A stretch of 64,000 nucleotides of DNA from Candidatus Marispirochaeta associata. Its GTDB lineage: Bacteria > Spirochaetota > Spirochaetia > JC444 > Marispirochaetaceae. Below are positions 1 to 8,496 of this stretch, in pieces. The stretch spans positions 124,466 to 188,465 of the forward strand of contig JWTM01000541.1 of assembly GCA_001749745.1 (NCBI GenBank). Direction: 5' to 3'. The position numbers and the translations under genes are program-made. The notes beneath the pieces are model-generated. The model was given only the letters and a program-made list of their open reading frames with translations. It was not told the origin of the DNA and did no database searches. Positions within the stretch are counted from its first letter, which is position 1. Each line of letters starts with the position of its first letter.

Positions 1-514
1 TTAAAAAGCGTCGCTGAGTGAAGAAGGTTTTCAGCTCCTTCTGAATAAGGCTGGGGGATATCCCCGCTCTCTCCGCGTGCGTGATACCCTGCTCCTCTCT
101 CCCATTGATCCGAAATGGCTTGAAGCAGTTGTGATGGAGCCGGTAGACCGCCAGTCGCTCCATCTGATTGGCGACATTCCGAGCGAACTGTACCGTCTCT
201 CGGGTGTGTTCCGCCAAGTCTTTGCGAATCTCCCGGTCCAAGTAGTTCACGCTAAAGAGCGGGTTTGTAAGCGTCCGTGCCCTCTTCGAGCTCACGGTAT
301 GATGAAGTAGTACCGATCGCTGCGCGTCGGTTAGGTTTGCCATCACCCGACGATACTGTCGATGCTCATCGGTGTGGAGAACAGTCGCAACGGTCGGGGA
401 CTTCTCCTTCAAGAAAAACGCTTGGCGAACCAGCTCCTCGAACGATCCGTAAATCGTTACTCTGCCGTAAGTAAACTGCTTTTGGAGGGCGCTGTTTCGT
501 TCCTTTTGGTAGTC
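1..514 (-). pseudogene. 3' part of a zinc-ribbon DDE transposase-like gene, split by an IS21 insertion
   Basis: Minus-strand reading from 514 to 1 stays open and continues the gene whose 5' part lies at 2746-3252. Removing the IS and one copy of the 6-bp duplication restores one frame across the junction (…RKGRMTDY then QKERNS…). This half carries an LHTDEHRQYRR segment that could hold the second catalytic Asp. It also has an NYLDREIRKDLAEHTRET segment with a candidate catalytic Glu, followed by a basic, aromatic tail. No stop occurs before base 1, so the C-terminus lies outside the window. The DDE assignment is inference from this spacing. The protein could belong to an IS1/IS1595-like family, but I cannot fix the family. 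It is inactive as it stands. Confidence 0.7.
509..514. repeat. Left copy of the IS21 target-site duplication (GTAGTC)
   Basis: GTAGTC directly precedes the left end of the IS and recurs directly after its right end at 2746-2751. Six bp lies within the range known for IS21-family elements. Deleting one copy with the IS restores the reading frame of the interrupted gene. Confidence 0.9.
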
Positions 515-638
515 TGTCGGCAACGGTGATATTTTTCCGGAAATCAACGGAATAGAATTTCCGCTTTAACTATGACAAAAGGGGCAGATAACCTAACATG
601 TGTGATGACCAAACCCTACATGAAAGGAACCCGCCCCT

Positions 639-1922
639 ATGTGTCAGAAGGAAGTTCGCATGCATCAAGCACGCATCTTAGCCGGCGAAGGCTACACCCA
701 AACGGAGATAGCCAACCGCCTTGGCGTCACCGACCGTACTATTCGAAATTACCTTAATCGGCACCGTGAAGCAAGACCTCGCAAAAGACGCATTAGCATT
801 CTATCCGATTTCCATCCCATCATTGACGATGCCTTGGAAGAGAATCCTTACACCAATTTGGTCGTTCTCTATGAGCGGCTCCAGCGATGCGGATATTCTG
901 GCGGTATGACGATCCTCAGAGATTATGCCCGTACCGTCCGAAATAGGATCGTTGCCCGGGCTGTTCGCCGTTTTGAGACTGAACCCGGTCGTCAAGCTCA
1001 AGTCGACTGGAAAGAGTGCGATCGCTGGAGAATCGATGGGCGGGAACAGAAGCTCTACGCCTTTGTCATGCTCTTAGGCTATAGCCGGAAACCCTTTGTG
1101 TTGTTTACCACTGATATGACGCTCCCGACACTGCTTGCGGCCCATCTGATGGCCTTCGCCTGGTTTGGAGCCGTTCCCCGGGAGATCCTCTACGACAACA
1201 TGAAGACTGCCTGGAGTTTCTCAAACAACACCTGGAACGTTAATCTCAGCTTGCTGGAGCTGGCTTCAGCATGCGGTTTCACCCCGAAACGGTGCAAGGT
1301 CAGACGCCCGCAAACCAAAGGCAAGGTAGAACGATTTATCGGGTATTTAGCAAACAATTTCCTTCCCCGCCAAGAAGTATGCAGCTTAGAATCGGTTGAA
1401 GAACTCAACGAAGCTGTATCCCGCTGGTTGAGGGACCTCGATGCGAAGCAGGTCAAAGGAGTGCGGAAAACTCGCCTGGAACGCTTCGTCGAAGAGAAGC
1501 CCTATATGAACCAGTGGGTGGCCGCAGCGGCTCCTGACGTGCGCCTGACGAAAGAATTATTGGTATCCCGAGAGGGTACCATCCGCTTCGAAACAAACCG
1601 TTATAGCCTCGATGCATCGCTAATAGGCCAGATGGTTAACCTGAAGGTAGATACACTCACCAAACAGGCTGAGGTCTTCCACGGAGAAGTGCTTCAACGA
1701 AGCTTCATGTTGAAACCAAAGGGAAGTCATGGATTCGATATTCGCAAGGAAGATCACGCCTCGCTCCTTGCCCGCTGGTTGCGAGAGAACCGAAGCAGCA
1801 GCCCAAGCAAACAACCGCAAGATCAGAGCCATAGATATCCGAATTACCGGCATGACTTCGATATGGAAGTTGATATTCGGCACCCCAAGATCTTCGACCA
1901 GCTGGCAGGAGTCAGCGCATGA
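639..1922 (+). CDS. istA: IS21-family transposase IstA
   Basis: DDE transposase of 427 aa that cuts and joins DNA during IS21 transposition. Residues 16-45 form a helix-turn-helix (YTQTEIANRLGVTDRTIRNYL). The catalytic triad is visible as D123 (QVDWKE), D186 (LYDNMK) and E231 (KGKVERFIGYL). A beta-barrel-like region and a basic tail follow, as usual for IstA. An AAGGA about 11 nt before the ATG is a modest ribosome site; M8 is an alternative start. The stop overlaps the istB start (ATGA, 1919-1922), so translation is probably coupled. The protein works with the IstB ATPase. Nothing in the reading frame is broken. Confidence 0.95.
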   Translation: MCQKEVRMHQARILAGEGYTQTEIANRLGVTDRTIRNYLNRHREARPRKRRISILSDFHPIIDDALEENPYTNLVVLYERLQRCGYSGGMTILRDYARTVRNRIVARAVRRFETEPGRQAQVDWKECDRWRIDGREQKLYAFVMLLGYSRKPFVLFTTDMTLPTLLAAHLMAFAWFGAVPREILYDNMKTAWSFSNNTWNVNLSLLELASACGFTPKRCKVRRPQTKGKVERFIGYLANNFLPRQEVCSLESVEELNEAVSRWLRDLDAKQVKGVRKTRLERFVEEKPYMNQWVAAAAPDVRLTKELLVSREGTIRFETNRYSLDASLIGQMVNLKVDTLTKQAEVFHGEVLQRSFMLKPKGSHGFDIRKEDHASLLARWLRENRSSSPSKQPQDQSHRYPNYRHDFDMEVDIRHPKIFDQLAGVSA

Positions 1923-2683
1923 GCGTTTTGACTGAATCCATCGAAGAGCGGATGCAGAATATGGGACTCTCGTTTATGGCGGCGGGCCTTGAGAGCTTTC
2001 TTGAATCGCAAGCACATACGGATAATACCCTGGCTCAATCGGTAGCTGATCTGCTCGAACTCGAGTATTTGCCGCGGAAGGAGCGGGCCGCGAAGAGTCG
2101 CCTCAAGCTTTCCGGCATGCCTGCGGTGAAGCGCCTTGAAGAGTTTGAGCTCGAGTGGATCAAGGGCGGGATTACCGCACGCCAGATTGCAGAACTCTCA
2201 ACGCTCACCTTCATCGAACGGAAGGAGAATGTGGTGCTGATGGGGCCCAGCGGGCTGGGGAAGACCCATCTAATGTTGGCTCTGGCTCACAAGGCCTGCA
2301 TGACTGAGTACACAGTCTGGTACACCAGTTGTATCGATCTCATTGAGAACATGACTCGAGCCCGGGAGCAGGGACGGCTACGGAGGAAGCTTACCTGGCT
2401 CAGGAAACCGCACCTGAAGCTCATCGACGAGGTCGGCTATGAGTCGCTTACGAAGGAGCAGGCGAATCTCTTCTTCCAGGTAGTCAATGCACGGTATGAG
2501 TACGGATCCATGATCCTCACGACCAACAAGCCCTTCGCCCGCTGGGCGGAGATGCTGGGGGACGAAGCCATCGCGACGGCAACGATCGACCGGCTCCTCC
2601 ACCACGCTCATGTCTACAGTCTCAAAGGTGATTCATACCGGATGAAAGACCGGTTGAAGATCGGGGTCGTTGACCCTGTTTAA
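1919..2683 (+). CDS. istB: IS21-family helper ATPase IstB
   Basis: AAA+ ATPase of 254 aa related to DnaC, the helper protein of IS21 that selects target DNA and stimulates IstA. The Walker A motif GPSGLGKT is at residues 109-116 and the Walker B region LKLIDEVGY at about 167-174; both are intact. An N-terminal helical part (1-95) probably binds DNA or IstA. The gene overlaps istA by 4 bp. It ends 62 bp before the right IS end, which leaves room for the terminal repeats. Confidence 0.95.
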   Translation: MSVLTESIEERMQNMGLSFMAAGLESFLESQAHTDNTLAQSVADLLELEYLPRKERAAKSRLKLSGMPAVKRLEEFELEWIKGGITARQIAELSTLTFIERKENVVLMGPSGLGKTHLMLALAHKACMTEYTVWYTSCIDLIENMTRAREQGRLRRKLTWLRKPHLKLIDEVGYESLTKEQANLFFQVVNARYEYGSMILTTNKPFARWAEMLGDEAIATATIDRLLHHAHVYSLKGDSYRMKDRLKIGVVDPV

Positions 2684-2745
2684 TTATCCCCAAAAGCGGA
2701 AAACTGAAACCGTCGAAAAGCGGAAGATTTAAACCGTTGTTGACA

Positions 2746-2751
2746 GTAGTC
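2746..2751. repeat. Right copy of the IS21 target-site duplication (GTAGTC)
   Basis: Identical to 509-514 and directly adjacent to the right IS end at 2745. Confidence 0.9.
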
Positions 2752-3252
2752 GGTCATCCTGCCTTTGCGTCTCAGGTGGGCATAGTCGGAGTAGATCCAG
2801 TACTGAGATTTCTTTCCGGCTAGGAGCTGGATATTGTTGGGAAAGTATTGGGAGACGGCGAAGCTCTCGAATCCGTCGGCAACCAGGTCCTCATTGAGGA
2901 TGAGGGTATCAAGCAAGTCGGCATGGATAGCCAGGGATTGCCGGGCGAGGCGAGAGATCCGGTTGGTGATACAATGGGGCGAGGCCTTGAGGATTCGCCC
3001 CATTCCTCTGATTCCTGTGGAGCTAGTAAGGAGCTCGAAGATTCTTCTGTAGGAGATTGTCCGCTGGGTCATGTAATCGAGAGAGAAGGTTTGAGAGGAG
3101 AAATGAGTACCGCAGCGTTTGCAGCGGTAGCGTTGGATAGGACCGCGGTTGGTCGAATGGTAGTGACCATAGCGAACATACCAAACTGAGCCTGGGGGTA
3201 CGGTCTGATGGTAATTGCAGCCGTCGTTGGGACAGAAAGGGGGCGTTTTCAT
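2746..3252 (-). pseudogene. 5' part of a zinc-ribbon DDE transposase-like gene, split by an IS21 insertion
   Basis: The first 169 codons of the interrupted gene (ATG at 3252) encode a CPNDGC…YRCKRCGTHF zinc ribbon at residues 7-48. A helical region that looks like a helix-turn-helix follows (about 60-105), then ILNEDLVADGFESF, which could hold the first catalytic Asp. The right IS end at 2745 interrupts it; the frame then runs on into IS sequence and stops at 2680, giving a chimeric tail of no likely function. The remainder of the gene is at 1-508. A start upstream of 3252 in the same frame was not evident. Confidence 0.7.
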
Positions 3253-3347
3253 GGATAAAACCTCCGTTTGGCAAGGGATCTATCCATATATAGGGGCAGG
3301 GAAAGGAGTTTGCTTCAGCTAATACACAGATCTACACACACTAAGCA

Positions 3348-3356
3348 TGCTATAAT
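3348..3356 (+). promoter_or_regulatory. Extended -10 promoter for the sugar-sensing operon
   Basis: TGCTATAAT combines a TGn extension with a perfect TATAAT (3351-3356). No convincing -35 box lies 16-18 bp upstream, which fits the extended -10 class. The start codon at 3366 is only 9 nt downstream and has no Shine-Dalgarno sequence, so the transcript should be leaderless or nearly so. Confidence 0.6.
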
Positions 3357-3365
3357 GGCCCGTTC

Positions 3366-4349
3366 ATGAACCGATTCGCAAAGCCTTTCATCATCATCAC
3401 TGGTCTGCTCTTTTTACTCTTCTTTGTGCTCTCCCTGCGCTCGATCGTCAGCCTCTCCCGCATAGCCGGAGAAGAGGCCGAGGCGGAGGAGGCGGCCTAC
3501 CACTTTGCCCTCTTTCTGCCCGATGAGGTGCAGGGCTTCTTTCCTCAGGTAGCCGACGGCGCCCGGGAGGCGGCGGCCGAGTTCGACTGCGCCCTCTCCT
3601 TTCACCCCATCGGCGACGGCCGGCTCGATCTGGAGATGGCCCGCTTTACCGGGGTGGACGGGGTGGCCCTCTATCCCAGCATCGACGACGACGAGGCCCG
3701 GTATATCCTGGAAGAACTGGGCGCCCAGGGTATTTCGGTCGTGCTGGTGGAGCACGCCCTCACCTCCGAGTCGCCCTGGCCTTTCGTGGGTACCAACGCC
3801 TTCGACATCGGCAAGCGCATCGGTGAGCTTCTAAAAACGCCGCCGGGGGAGCGGGTCAACGCCGCGATCGTCTATAGCGAGAAGTCCCCGGGGATCTACT
3901 CCGAGAAGGACCTGGTGGGACTGGGGATTACCTCCGCGGCCGGGGAACGGCTGGAGACGCCCCTCTCGATCCGCTTAACTGATCTGAATCCCCTGGATGC
4001 GGAGGCCCTGGTCTACGGCATCCTCCGCAACGAACCGGAGATCACCACCATCGTCTTTACCGACAGTCGGGACACCCTGGCCGCCGCCCAGGTCCTGATC
4101 GATATGAACCTGGTGGGGACGGTGCGCCTGATCGGCTTCGGCTCGGACGAGGCGATCCTCGAGTATGTGGAGAAGGGGATTCTGGCCGCCACGGTGGTGA
4201 CCAATCCCACGGGAATCGGCTATGCGGCGGTGGAGATGCTGATGGAGCTTCGGCGCTACGGTAACGCGCCCGCCTATGTCGATACCGGGGTGCGGGTGGT
4301 GACCGCCGACGAGGTCGACGAGTTCCGCCGCGGGGAGGATCTGCCGTGA
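3366..4349 (+). CDS. Membrane-anchored periplasmic sugar-binding-like protein, probable sensor partner
   Basis: Protein of 327 aa with the fold pattern of the RbsB/LacI-type periplasmic binding family (type I, residues about 45-315). A single hydrophobic segment at 8-28 lacks both a lipobox Cys and a clear cleavage site, so it is probably an uncleaved anchor. It opens an operon with a YesM-type kinase (overlap GTGA, 4346-4349). I infer that it senses a sugar and passes the signal to the kinase, as described for XylFII with LytS in Gram-positive xylose sensing. Substrate-contacting residues cannot be named with certainty. It is too poorly expressed-looking and too firmly anchored to be a simple transport receptor, but that alternative remains open. 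Confidence 0.7.
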   Translation: MNRFAKPFIIITGLLFLLFFVLSLRSIVSLSRIAGEEAEAEEAAYHFALFLPDEVQGFFPQVADGAREAAAEFDCALSFHPIGDGRLDLEMARFTGVDGVALYPSIDDDEARYILEELGAQGISVVLVEHALTSESPWPFVGTNAFDIGKRIGELLKTPPGERVNAAIVYSEKSPGIYSEKDLVGLGITSAAGERLETPLSIRLTDLNPLDAEALVYGILRNEPEITTIVFTDSRDTLAAAQVLIDMNLVGTVRLIGFGSDEAILEYVEKGILAATVVTNPTGIGYAAVEMLMELRRYGNAPAYVDTGVRVVTADEVDEFRRGEDLP

Positions 4350-5827
4350 GACGTTCCCTCAAGGTCGAACTCTTCCTCAATATATTCTTGAGTCTGGTGA
4401 TCATCCTGATCTCCATGTCCTACGTATCGATCAGCTCTATGCGTCTGCAGCGGATCGTCGATACCCAGTTCAAAACCGAGCAGTTCTATCAGAAGCTGCA
4501 GCAGGAGATAGAGAGCATCCGTCCGCCCCTGTTGGAATACCTCTCGAGCCGCTCCTCCAAAGCCCTGGCCGCGCTCCTGATCCGGGAACAGACCATGCGT
4601 CAGATGATCCCGAATGAGACGGCGATCAGTACCGAAGCCCAGGCCCTGGCCGAGCGGGAGATCTTCTTCATGCTGACCAACTACCTCGATCAGGTCCAGG
4701 AGGTAATCGCCCTGAAGCGGGGCCGGGCGATCGGGGAGTATACCCGCACCTACGAGCAGATGGAACGGCTCAACCGGCATATCACCGCCCGCATCGACGA
4801 AATCAGCCTGGCGGGTATTCGGCGCCAGCTGGCCGACTACGAATCGGTTATCGGCATCTCCCGGGAGCTGCAGCTGATGAATCTCTTAATGCTGGTCTTC
4901 TCCTTCCTCTTCTCCATAGCCCTGATGCTCTTTTCTATCAACCGGGTGACCGACCCGATGCACCGTTTGGCGCAGATGGCCGGCGAACTCTCGGAGGGAA
5001 ATTTCTCCGTCGAGGATATTCCGGTTCCGGCGGTAAGCGAGGTGAGCGCCGTGGTCGAGGCTTTCAATGCCATGAAGAATGATATCCGCTCCTACATCGC
5101 CGAGATTCAACGCCAGAAAAATATTGAACAGGGCTACATGAACGAGCGCCTCAGGAACATGAAGATGGAACAGCTCCTGAAGCGCATGGAGCTCTACACC
5201 ATGCAGGCCCAGATGAACCCCCACTTCCTCTTCAATACGATCAACACCGGGGTGCAGCTCGCCATCGTCGAGGATGCCGAGAAGACCGCCGAGTTCATGG
5301 AACATCTGGCTACCTTCTTCCGGCACAGCATCAGGGAGCGTAAACTGATCGTCCCCCTGCGGCACGAGATCGAGGGGCTGCGCTCCTACTTCTACATTCT
5401 GAAGATCCGCTTTCCCCGCTCCCTCTCCTTCTCCCTCGAGGTCGCCGAGGAGATCCTCGACGCCTACACCGTACCGGCTCTGATCCTGCAGCCCCTGGTG
5501 GAGAACTCGGTACTCCACGCCTTCAAGGGCGCCCATCGCGAAGGGAGCGTGGCGGTTCGAATCGGCGTCGACGGAGATCTTCTGAAACTTGTGGTCGAGG
5601 ACGACGGGATCGGGATTCCTCGGGATGTGGCCGATACCCTGCTGAAGCGCTACAGCTGGGACGAGGAGCATACCTCGAAGGTCATGGGCTTGGAGAACGT
5701 GATTCAACGCCTCTACTTCTTCTATCCCGAAAATAGTGAGATCATCCGCATCGATTCCGAAGAGGATCGGGGAACGCGCATCACCATCGGCATCAACGTC
5801 AAGGAGGAACCGTGTATAAGATTATGA
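4346..5827 (+). CDS. Sensor histidine kinase, YesM/LytS type
   Basis: Inner-membrane kinase of 493 aa. Two membrane segments (about 8-28 and 177-197) flank a helical extracytoplasmic sensor region of some 150 residues. A HAMP-like linker (198-250) and a coiled segment lead to the His_kinase core MQAQMNPHFLFNTIN with the phospho-accepting His at 293. The ATPase domain shows LQPLVENSVLHAF (N387) and a DDGIGIP box near 415. This is the family that pairs with YesN-type AraC regulators, and the next gene encodes one, overlapping by 16 bp. The start is GTG within GTGA at the previous stop. The upstream binding protein is the likely ligand sensor. Confidence 0.93.
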   Translation: MRRSLKVELFLNIFLSLVIILISMSYVSISSMRLQRIVDTQFKTEQFYQKLQQEIESIRPPLLEYLSSRSSKALAALLIREQTMRQMIPNETAISTEAQALAEREIFFMLTNYLDQVQEVIALKRGRAIGEYTRTYEQMERLNRHITARIDEISLAGIRRQLADYESVIGISRELQLMNLLMLVFSFLFSIALMLFSINRVTDPMHRLAQMAGELSEGNFSVEDIPVPAVSEVSAVVEAFNAMKNDIRSYIAEIQRQKNIEQGYMNERLRNMKMEQLLKRMELYTMQAQMNPHFLFNTINTGVQLAIVEDAEKTAEFMEHLATFFRHSIRERKLIVPLRHEIEGLRSYFYILKIRFPRSLSFSLEVAEEILDAYTVPALILQPLVENSVLHAFKGAHREGSVAVRIGVDGDLLKLVVEDDGIGIPRDVADTLLKRYSWDEEHTSKVMGLENVIQRLYFFYPENSEIIRIDSEEDRGTRITIGINVKEEPCIRL

Positions 5828-7323
5828 TCGTCGACGACGAAGAGCCGGTCCTCAATAGCTACGCCTATATGGTCGAGAAGAGCGAGATGGATTTTCAGGT
5901 GGCAGGCCTGGCCCGCTCCGGGTTCGAGGCGATCTCCCTGGCCCATCGGGAGCGGCCCGATCTGGTCTTCATGGATATCGGCATGCCCGGGATCGACGGC
6001 CTGGAGACGATCAAGGAGCTCCAGCGGAGCTACCCGGAGATGCTCTTCGTCCTCTCCACCGCCTACGAGCGCTTCGACCTGGCCAAGAAGGCGATCCCCT
6101 TAGGAGTTTTCGAGTACCTGGTCAAACCGATCTCCAAGAAACGCTTTCTGGAGACCCTGGAGAAGGCGCACCGTCACCTGGATGAACTCAAGGAGCTGGC
6201 GACCAGTCGCTTGGACGGAAAGAAATCCTCCGCCGAGTCCCGAGTCTGGGAGGAGAAGAACTTTCTCCTCTCCATCACCTGGAAGGCCCTGGATGAGCGG
6301 GAGTGGACGGAGTACCGGGAGCTCTTCGATCTGCCTTCGGATAAGGCCTCGATTCTGCTGGTGAAGATCGCCGGTGGGAGCGATGAGGAGCGGGAGGAGT
6401 GCCGGCGGGATCTGCTCAGGCGCCTGTCGCGGAGGTATCAGAACCTCTCCACCGATTACCTGGGGAAGCTCCTGATCTTTCTTCCCGGGGATCTGGAGCG
6501 GGAAGTTATTGAAGGCTATCTGGACGAGCTCTTCGCCGGCTGTCCCGGGGGCCTCAAGGTGAGCTGCGGTTACGGCGGCGTCCACTCCTATAAGGAGTTC
6601 TTCCGCTCCTGCTCGGAGGCCTTGGGCGCCTTCCCCGATGAGGATGAGGAGAACGAGAATGAGGAGCACCGGGAGATCAGCGGTCTCCGAAAACGGATCC
6701 ATCGGGCCGCGGGCTTCGATGAGGCGCTGCGGGATTTCAGCTGCCACAGCGAGCGGGTTTTCAGTGCCTGTACCTTTCAGGTGGCCAAGGCGCGCATGAT
6801 CGCCCTCTTCACCCTTCTGCTAGAGGATCTGGAACGAAGTCACGGCGGCGACACCCCGCCGCGGAGGCTCTTCGACCCGGCCCGGGAGATCATCGAGATC
6901 GAGAGTCGCGAGGAATGGGAGGCCTGGTCCGGTCGGGCGCTGCGCATGATCGTCGAGGCGGAGCACCTCTTTCGGGAGGAGCATCTGCCGGCGGCGCTGA
7001 AGCGGGCGATCTTCTATATCCGGGGAAACTACGAGAAGCCTCTGCAGCTGTCCGACGTTGCCGAGGCCTGCGGGGTCTCGGCCGGATACTTGAGCCGGCT
7101 CTTCGGGGATCAGCTGGGGCTCTCCTTCATCGACTACCTGACCCAGGTGCGGATGAAGGTGGCCGAAGACCTTCTGGTAGAGAACAAGCTTCCCATCAAG
7201 GAGATCGCCTATGCGGTGGGTTATCAGGATCCCAACTACTTCAGCCGCATCTTCAAGAAGCAGAAGGGCATCGCCCCCACTTCATATCTGCAGGAGAAAA
7301 GGGATGAGAAAAAGGATGAATAA
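5812..7323 (+). CDS. Response regulator with AraC-type DNA-binding domain, YesN type
   Basis: Cytoplasmic regulator of 503 aa. The N-terminal receiver has the acidic pair DD at 8-9, the phospho-acceptor D55 (LVFMDIGMPG) and Lys in YLVKPISKKR near 104. A long variable middle region follows (about 130-390), typical of YesN proteins. The C-terminal AraC domain (about 395-495) has two helix-turn-helix motifs, including IKEIAYAVGYQDPNYFSRIFKKQKGIAPTSY-like signature residues. The start is GTG at 5812, preceded by AAGGAGGAA, inside the kinase gene end. Its likely target is the downstream sugar transporter operon at 8497. Confidence 0.93.
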   Translation: MYKIMIVDDEEPVLNSYAYMVEKSEMDFQVAGLARSGFEAISLAHRERPDLVFMDIGMPGIDGLETIKELQRSYPEMLFVLSTAYERFDLAKKAIPLGVFEYLVKPISKKRFLETLEKAHRHLDELKELATSRLDGKKSSAESRVWEEKNFLLSITWKALDEREWTEYRELFDLPSDKASILLVKIAGGSDEEREECRRDLLRRLSRRYQNLSTDYLGKLLIFLPGDLEREVIEGYLDELFAGCPGGLKVSCGYGGVHSYKEFFRSCSEALGAFPDEDEENENEEHREISGLRKRIHRAAGFDEALRDFSCHSERVFSACTFQVAKARMIALFTLLLEDLERSHGGDTPPRRLFDPAREIIEIESREEWEAWSGRALRMIVEAEHLFREEHLPAALKRAIFYIRGNYEKPLQLSDVAEACGVSAGYLSRLFGDQLGLSFIDYLTQVRMKVAEDLLVENKLPIKEIAYAVGYQDPNYFSRIFKKQKGIAPTSYLQEKRDEKKDE

Positions 7324-8356
7324 AAAGGTAGGTCTCTACGCGTCTATTTTGGCGCTCCTGGTTCTTATCGCCGGCTGCGGCGCTTCGACGGAGGAAAAGG
7401 AGCGGAAAGAGGGCGCCACCATCGGCTTCTCTATCGCCACCGACACCTTCATCATCGAGCGCTGGAACAAGGATATCAAGATCTTCACCGGCGCCGCCAA
7501 GGAGCTGGGCGCCGAGGTGATCCTGCAGTTCTCCGCCGGGGGCACCAAGGCCCAGATCGACCAGATCAGCTATCTTTTAGAGAAGGATATCGACGTACTG
7601 GTGGTGCTGGCCCACGACACCTCCCTCCTGGCCGGGGCGATCAAGGAGGTCAACGACCGGCGCATCCCGGTGGTGGCCTACGACCGACTGATTCAGGGGG
7701 TGCCCTTAGATGCCTATGTCTCATTCGACAACCAGGAGGTGGGACGGCTCTTCGGGAAGGCTCTCACCTCCGAGGTTCCCCGGGGGAAGTACCTGATCGT
7801 CAACGGATCGGTGCGGGACAACAACAGCTACGAGGTCAACACCGGTCTGCATGAAATCCTCGATCCCTATCTGCGTACCGGGGCGATCTCCCTGGTGGAG
7901 GAGATCTGGCTCGAGCAGTGGTCGAGCGACGAGGCCTCGGCCCGCATTCAGGAGGTGCTGCAACGCACTACCGACATCGACGCCATCTCCGCCGGGAACG
8001 ATCAGCTGGCCAACGCGGCTATTCAACTCCTGGCCGAGCGCAGGATGGCCGGCGAGGTGGCGGTGGTGGGGCAGGATGCGGATCTTCTCTCCTGTCAGCG
8101 GGTCTTGGAGGGGCTGCAGCTGATGACCGTCTACAAACCCATTGCCAAGCTCGCCACCCGGGCGGCGGAGGTGGCCGTAGCCCTGGCGGACGGCGAAGCA
8201 CCGCCCCCGGATCGGCTGGTAGAAAACGGCAGCGGTCAGGAGATCCCCTACTATGTAGAGATGCCCGTGGCGGTCTTCGATCACAATATGGAGGAGACGG
8301 TCATCCGGGACGGTTTTCATTCCAAGGAGGATGTCTACCGGGGAGCTGGAGAATAA
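7304..8356 (+). CDS. Xylose-type sugar-binding lipoprotein
   Basis: Periplasmic-binding lipoprotein of 350 aa, XylF/ChvE-like. The lipobox LIAGC places the lipidated Cys at residue 25. Core motifs include DTFIIERWNKD, VAYDRLI and an ISAGNDQLANAAI stretch, which recur in the transporter receptor at 8497 (ERWQRDG, IAYDRLI, APNDTLA). The start at 7304 has GGAG 7 nt upstream; ATG 7316 is an alternative. It overlaps the regulator gene by 20 bp, so it belongs to the sensing operon. It could be an auxiliary receptor for the GguAB-like importer or a second sugar sensor; the sequence does not decide. Confidence 0.85.
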   Translation: MRKRMNKKVGLYASILALLVLIAGCGASTEEKERKEGATIGFSIATDTFIIERWNKDIKIFTGAAKELGAEVILQFSAGGTKAQIDQISYLLEKDIDVLVVLAHDTSLLAGAIKEVNDRRIPVVAYDRLIQGVPLDAYVSFDNQEVGRLFGKALTSEVPRGKYLIVNGSVRDNNSYEVNTGLHEILDPYLRTGAISLVEEIWLEQWSSDEASARIQEVLQRTTDIDAISAGNDQLANAAIQLLAERRMAGEVAVVGQDADLLSCQRVLEGLQLMTVYKPIAKLATRAAEVAVALADGEAPPPDRLVENGSGQEIPYYVEMPVAVFDHNMEETVIRDGFHSKEDVYRGAGE

Positions 8357-8371
8357 TGACCGCAAGATAGT

Positions 8372-8397
8372 CCAGGACACCCCCCGAAGCGTCCTGG
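8372..8397. promoter_or_regulatory. Inverted repeat upstream of the sugar transporter operon
   Basis: CCAGGAC at 8372-8378 and GTCCTGG at 8391-8397 form a perfect 7-bp inverted repeat with a 12-base spacer just after the lipoprotein stop. No T-run follows, so it is a weak terminator candidate. Lying about 100 bp before the next start, it could equally be an operator for the AraC-type regulator. Confidence 0.4.
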
Positions 8398-8496
8398 GGA
8401 GAGCAAAATAGTGCAGGCGGCTGCAAATATTTCGTGTAGCGCGCCTGGGGAACCCCTCTCATACTGTATACATCCAAATATTTTTAAGGAGCACGT

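Larger units (their letters stand above)
515..2745 (+). mobile_element. IS21-family insertion sequence, complete, 2231 bp
   Basis: The element carries istA and istB on the plus strand and is bounded by imperfect inverted repeats starting TGTC: TGTCGGCAACGGT at 515-527 and its counterpart ACCGTTGTTGACA at 2733-2745 (11 of 13 positions match). Further copies of a TTTCCGCTTT-like motif occur inside both ends, as is usual for the multiple transposase-binding sites of IS21 elements. It is flanked by the direct repeat GTAGTC. Both ORFs are intact with conserved motifs, so the element is potentially active. Near-perfect duplications and an undecayed target gene suggest a fairly recent insertion. Confidence 0.93.
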
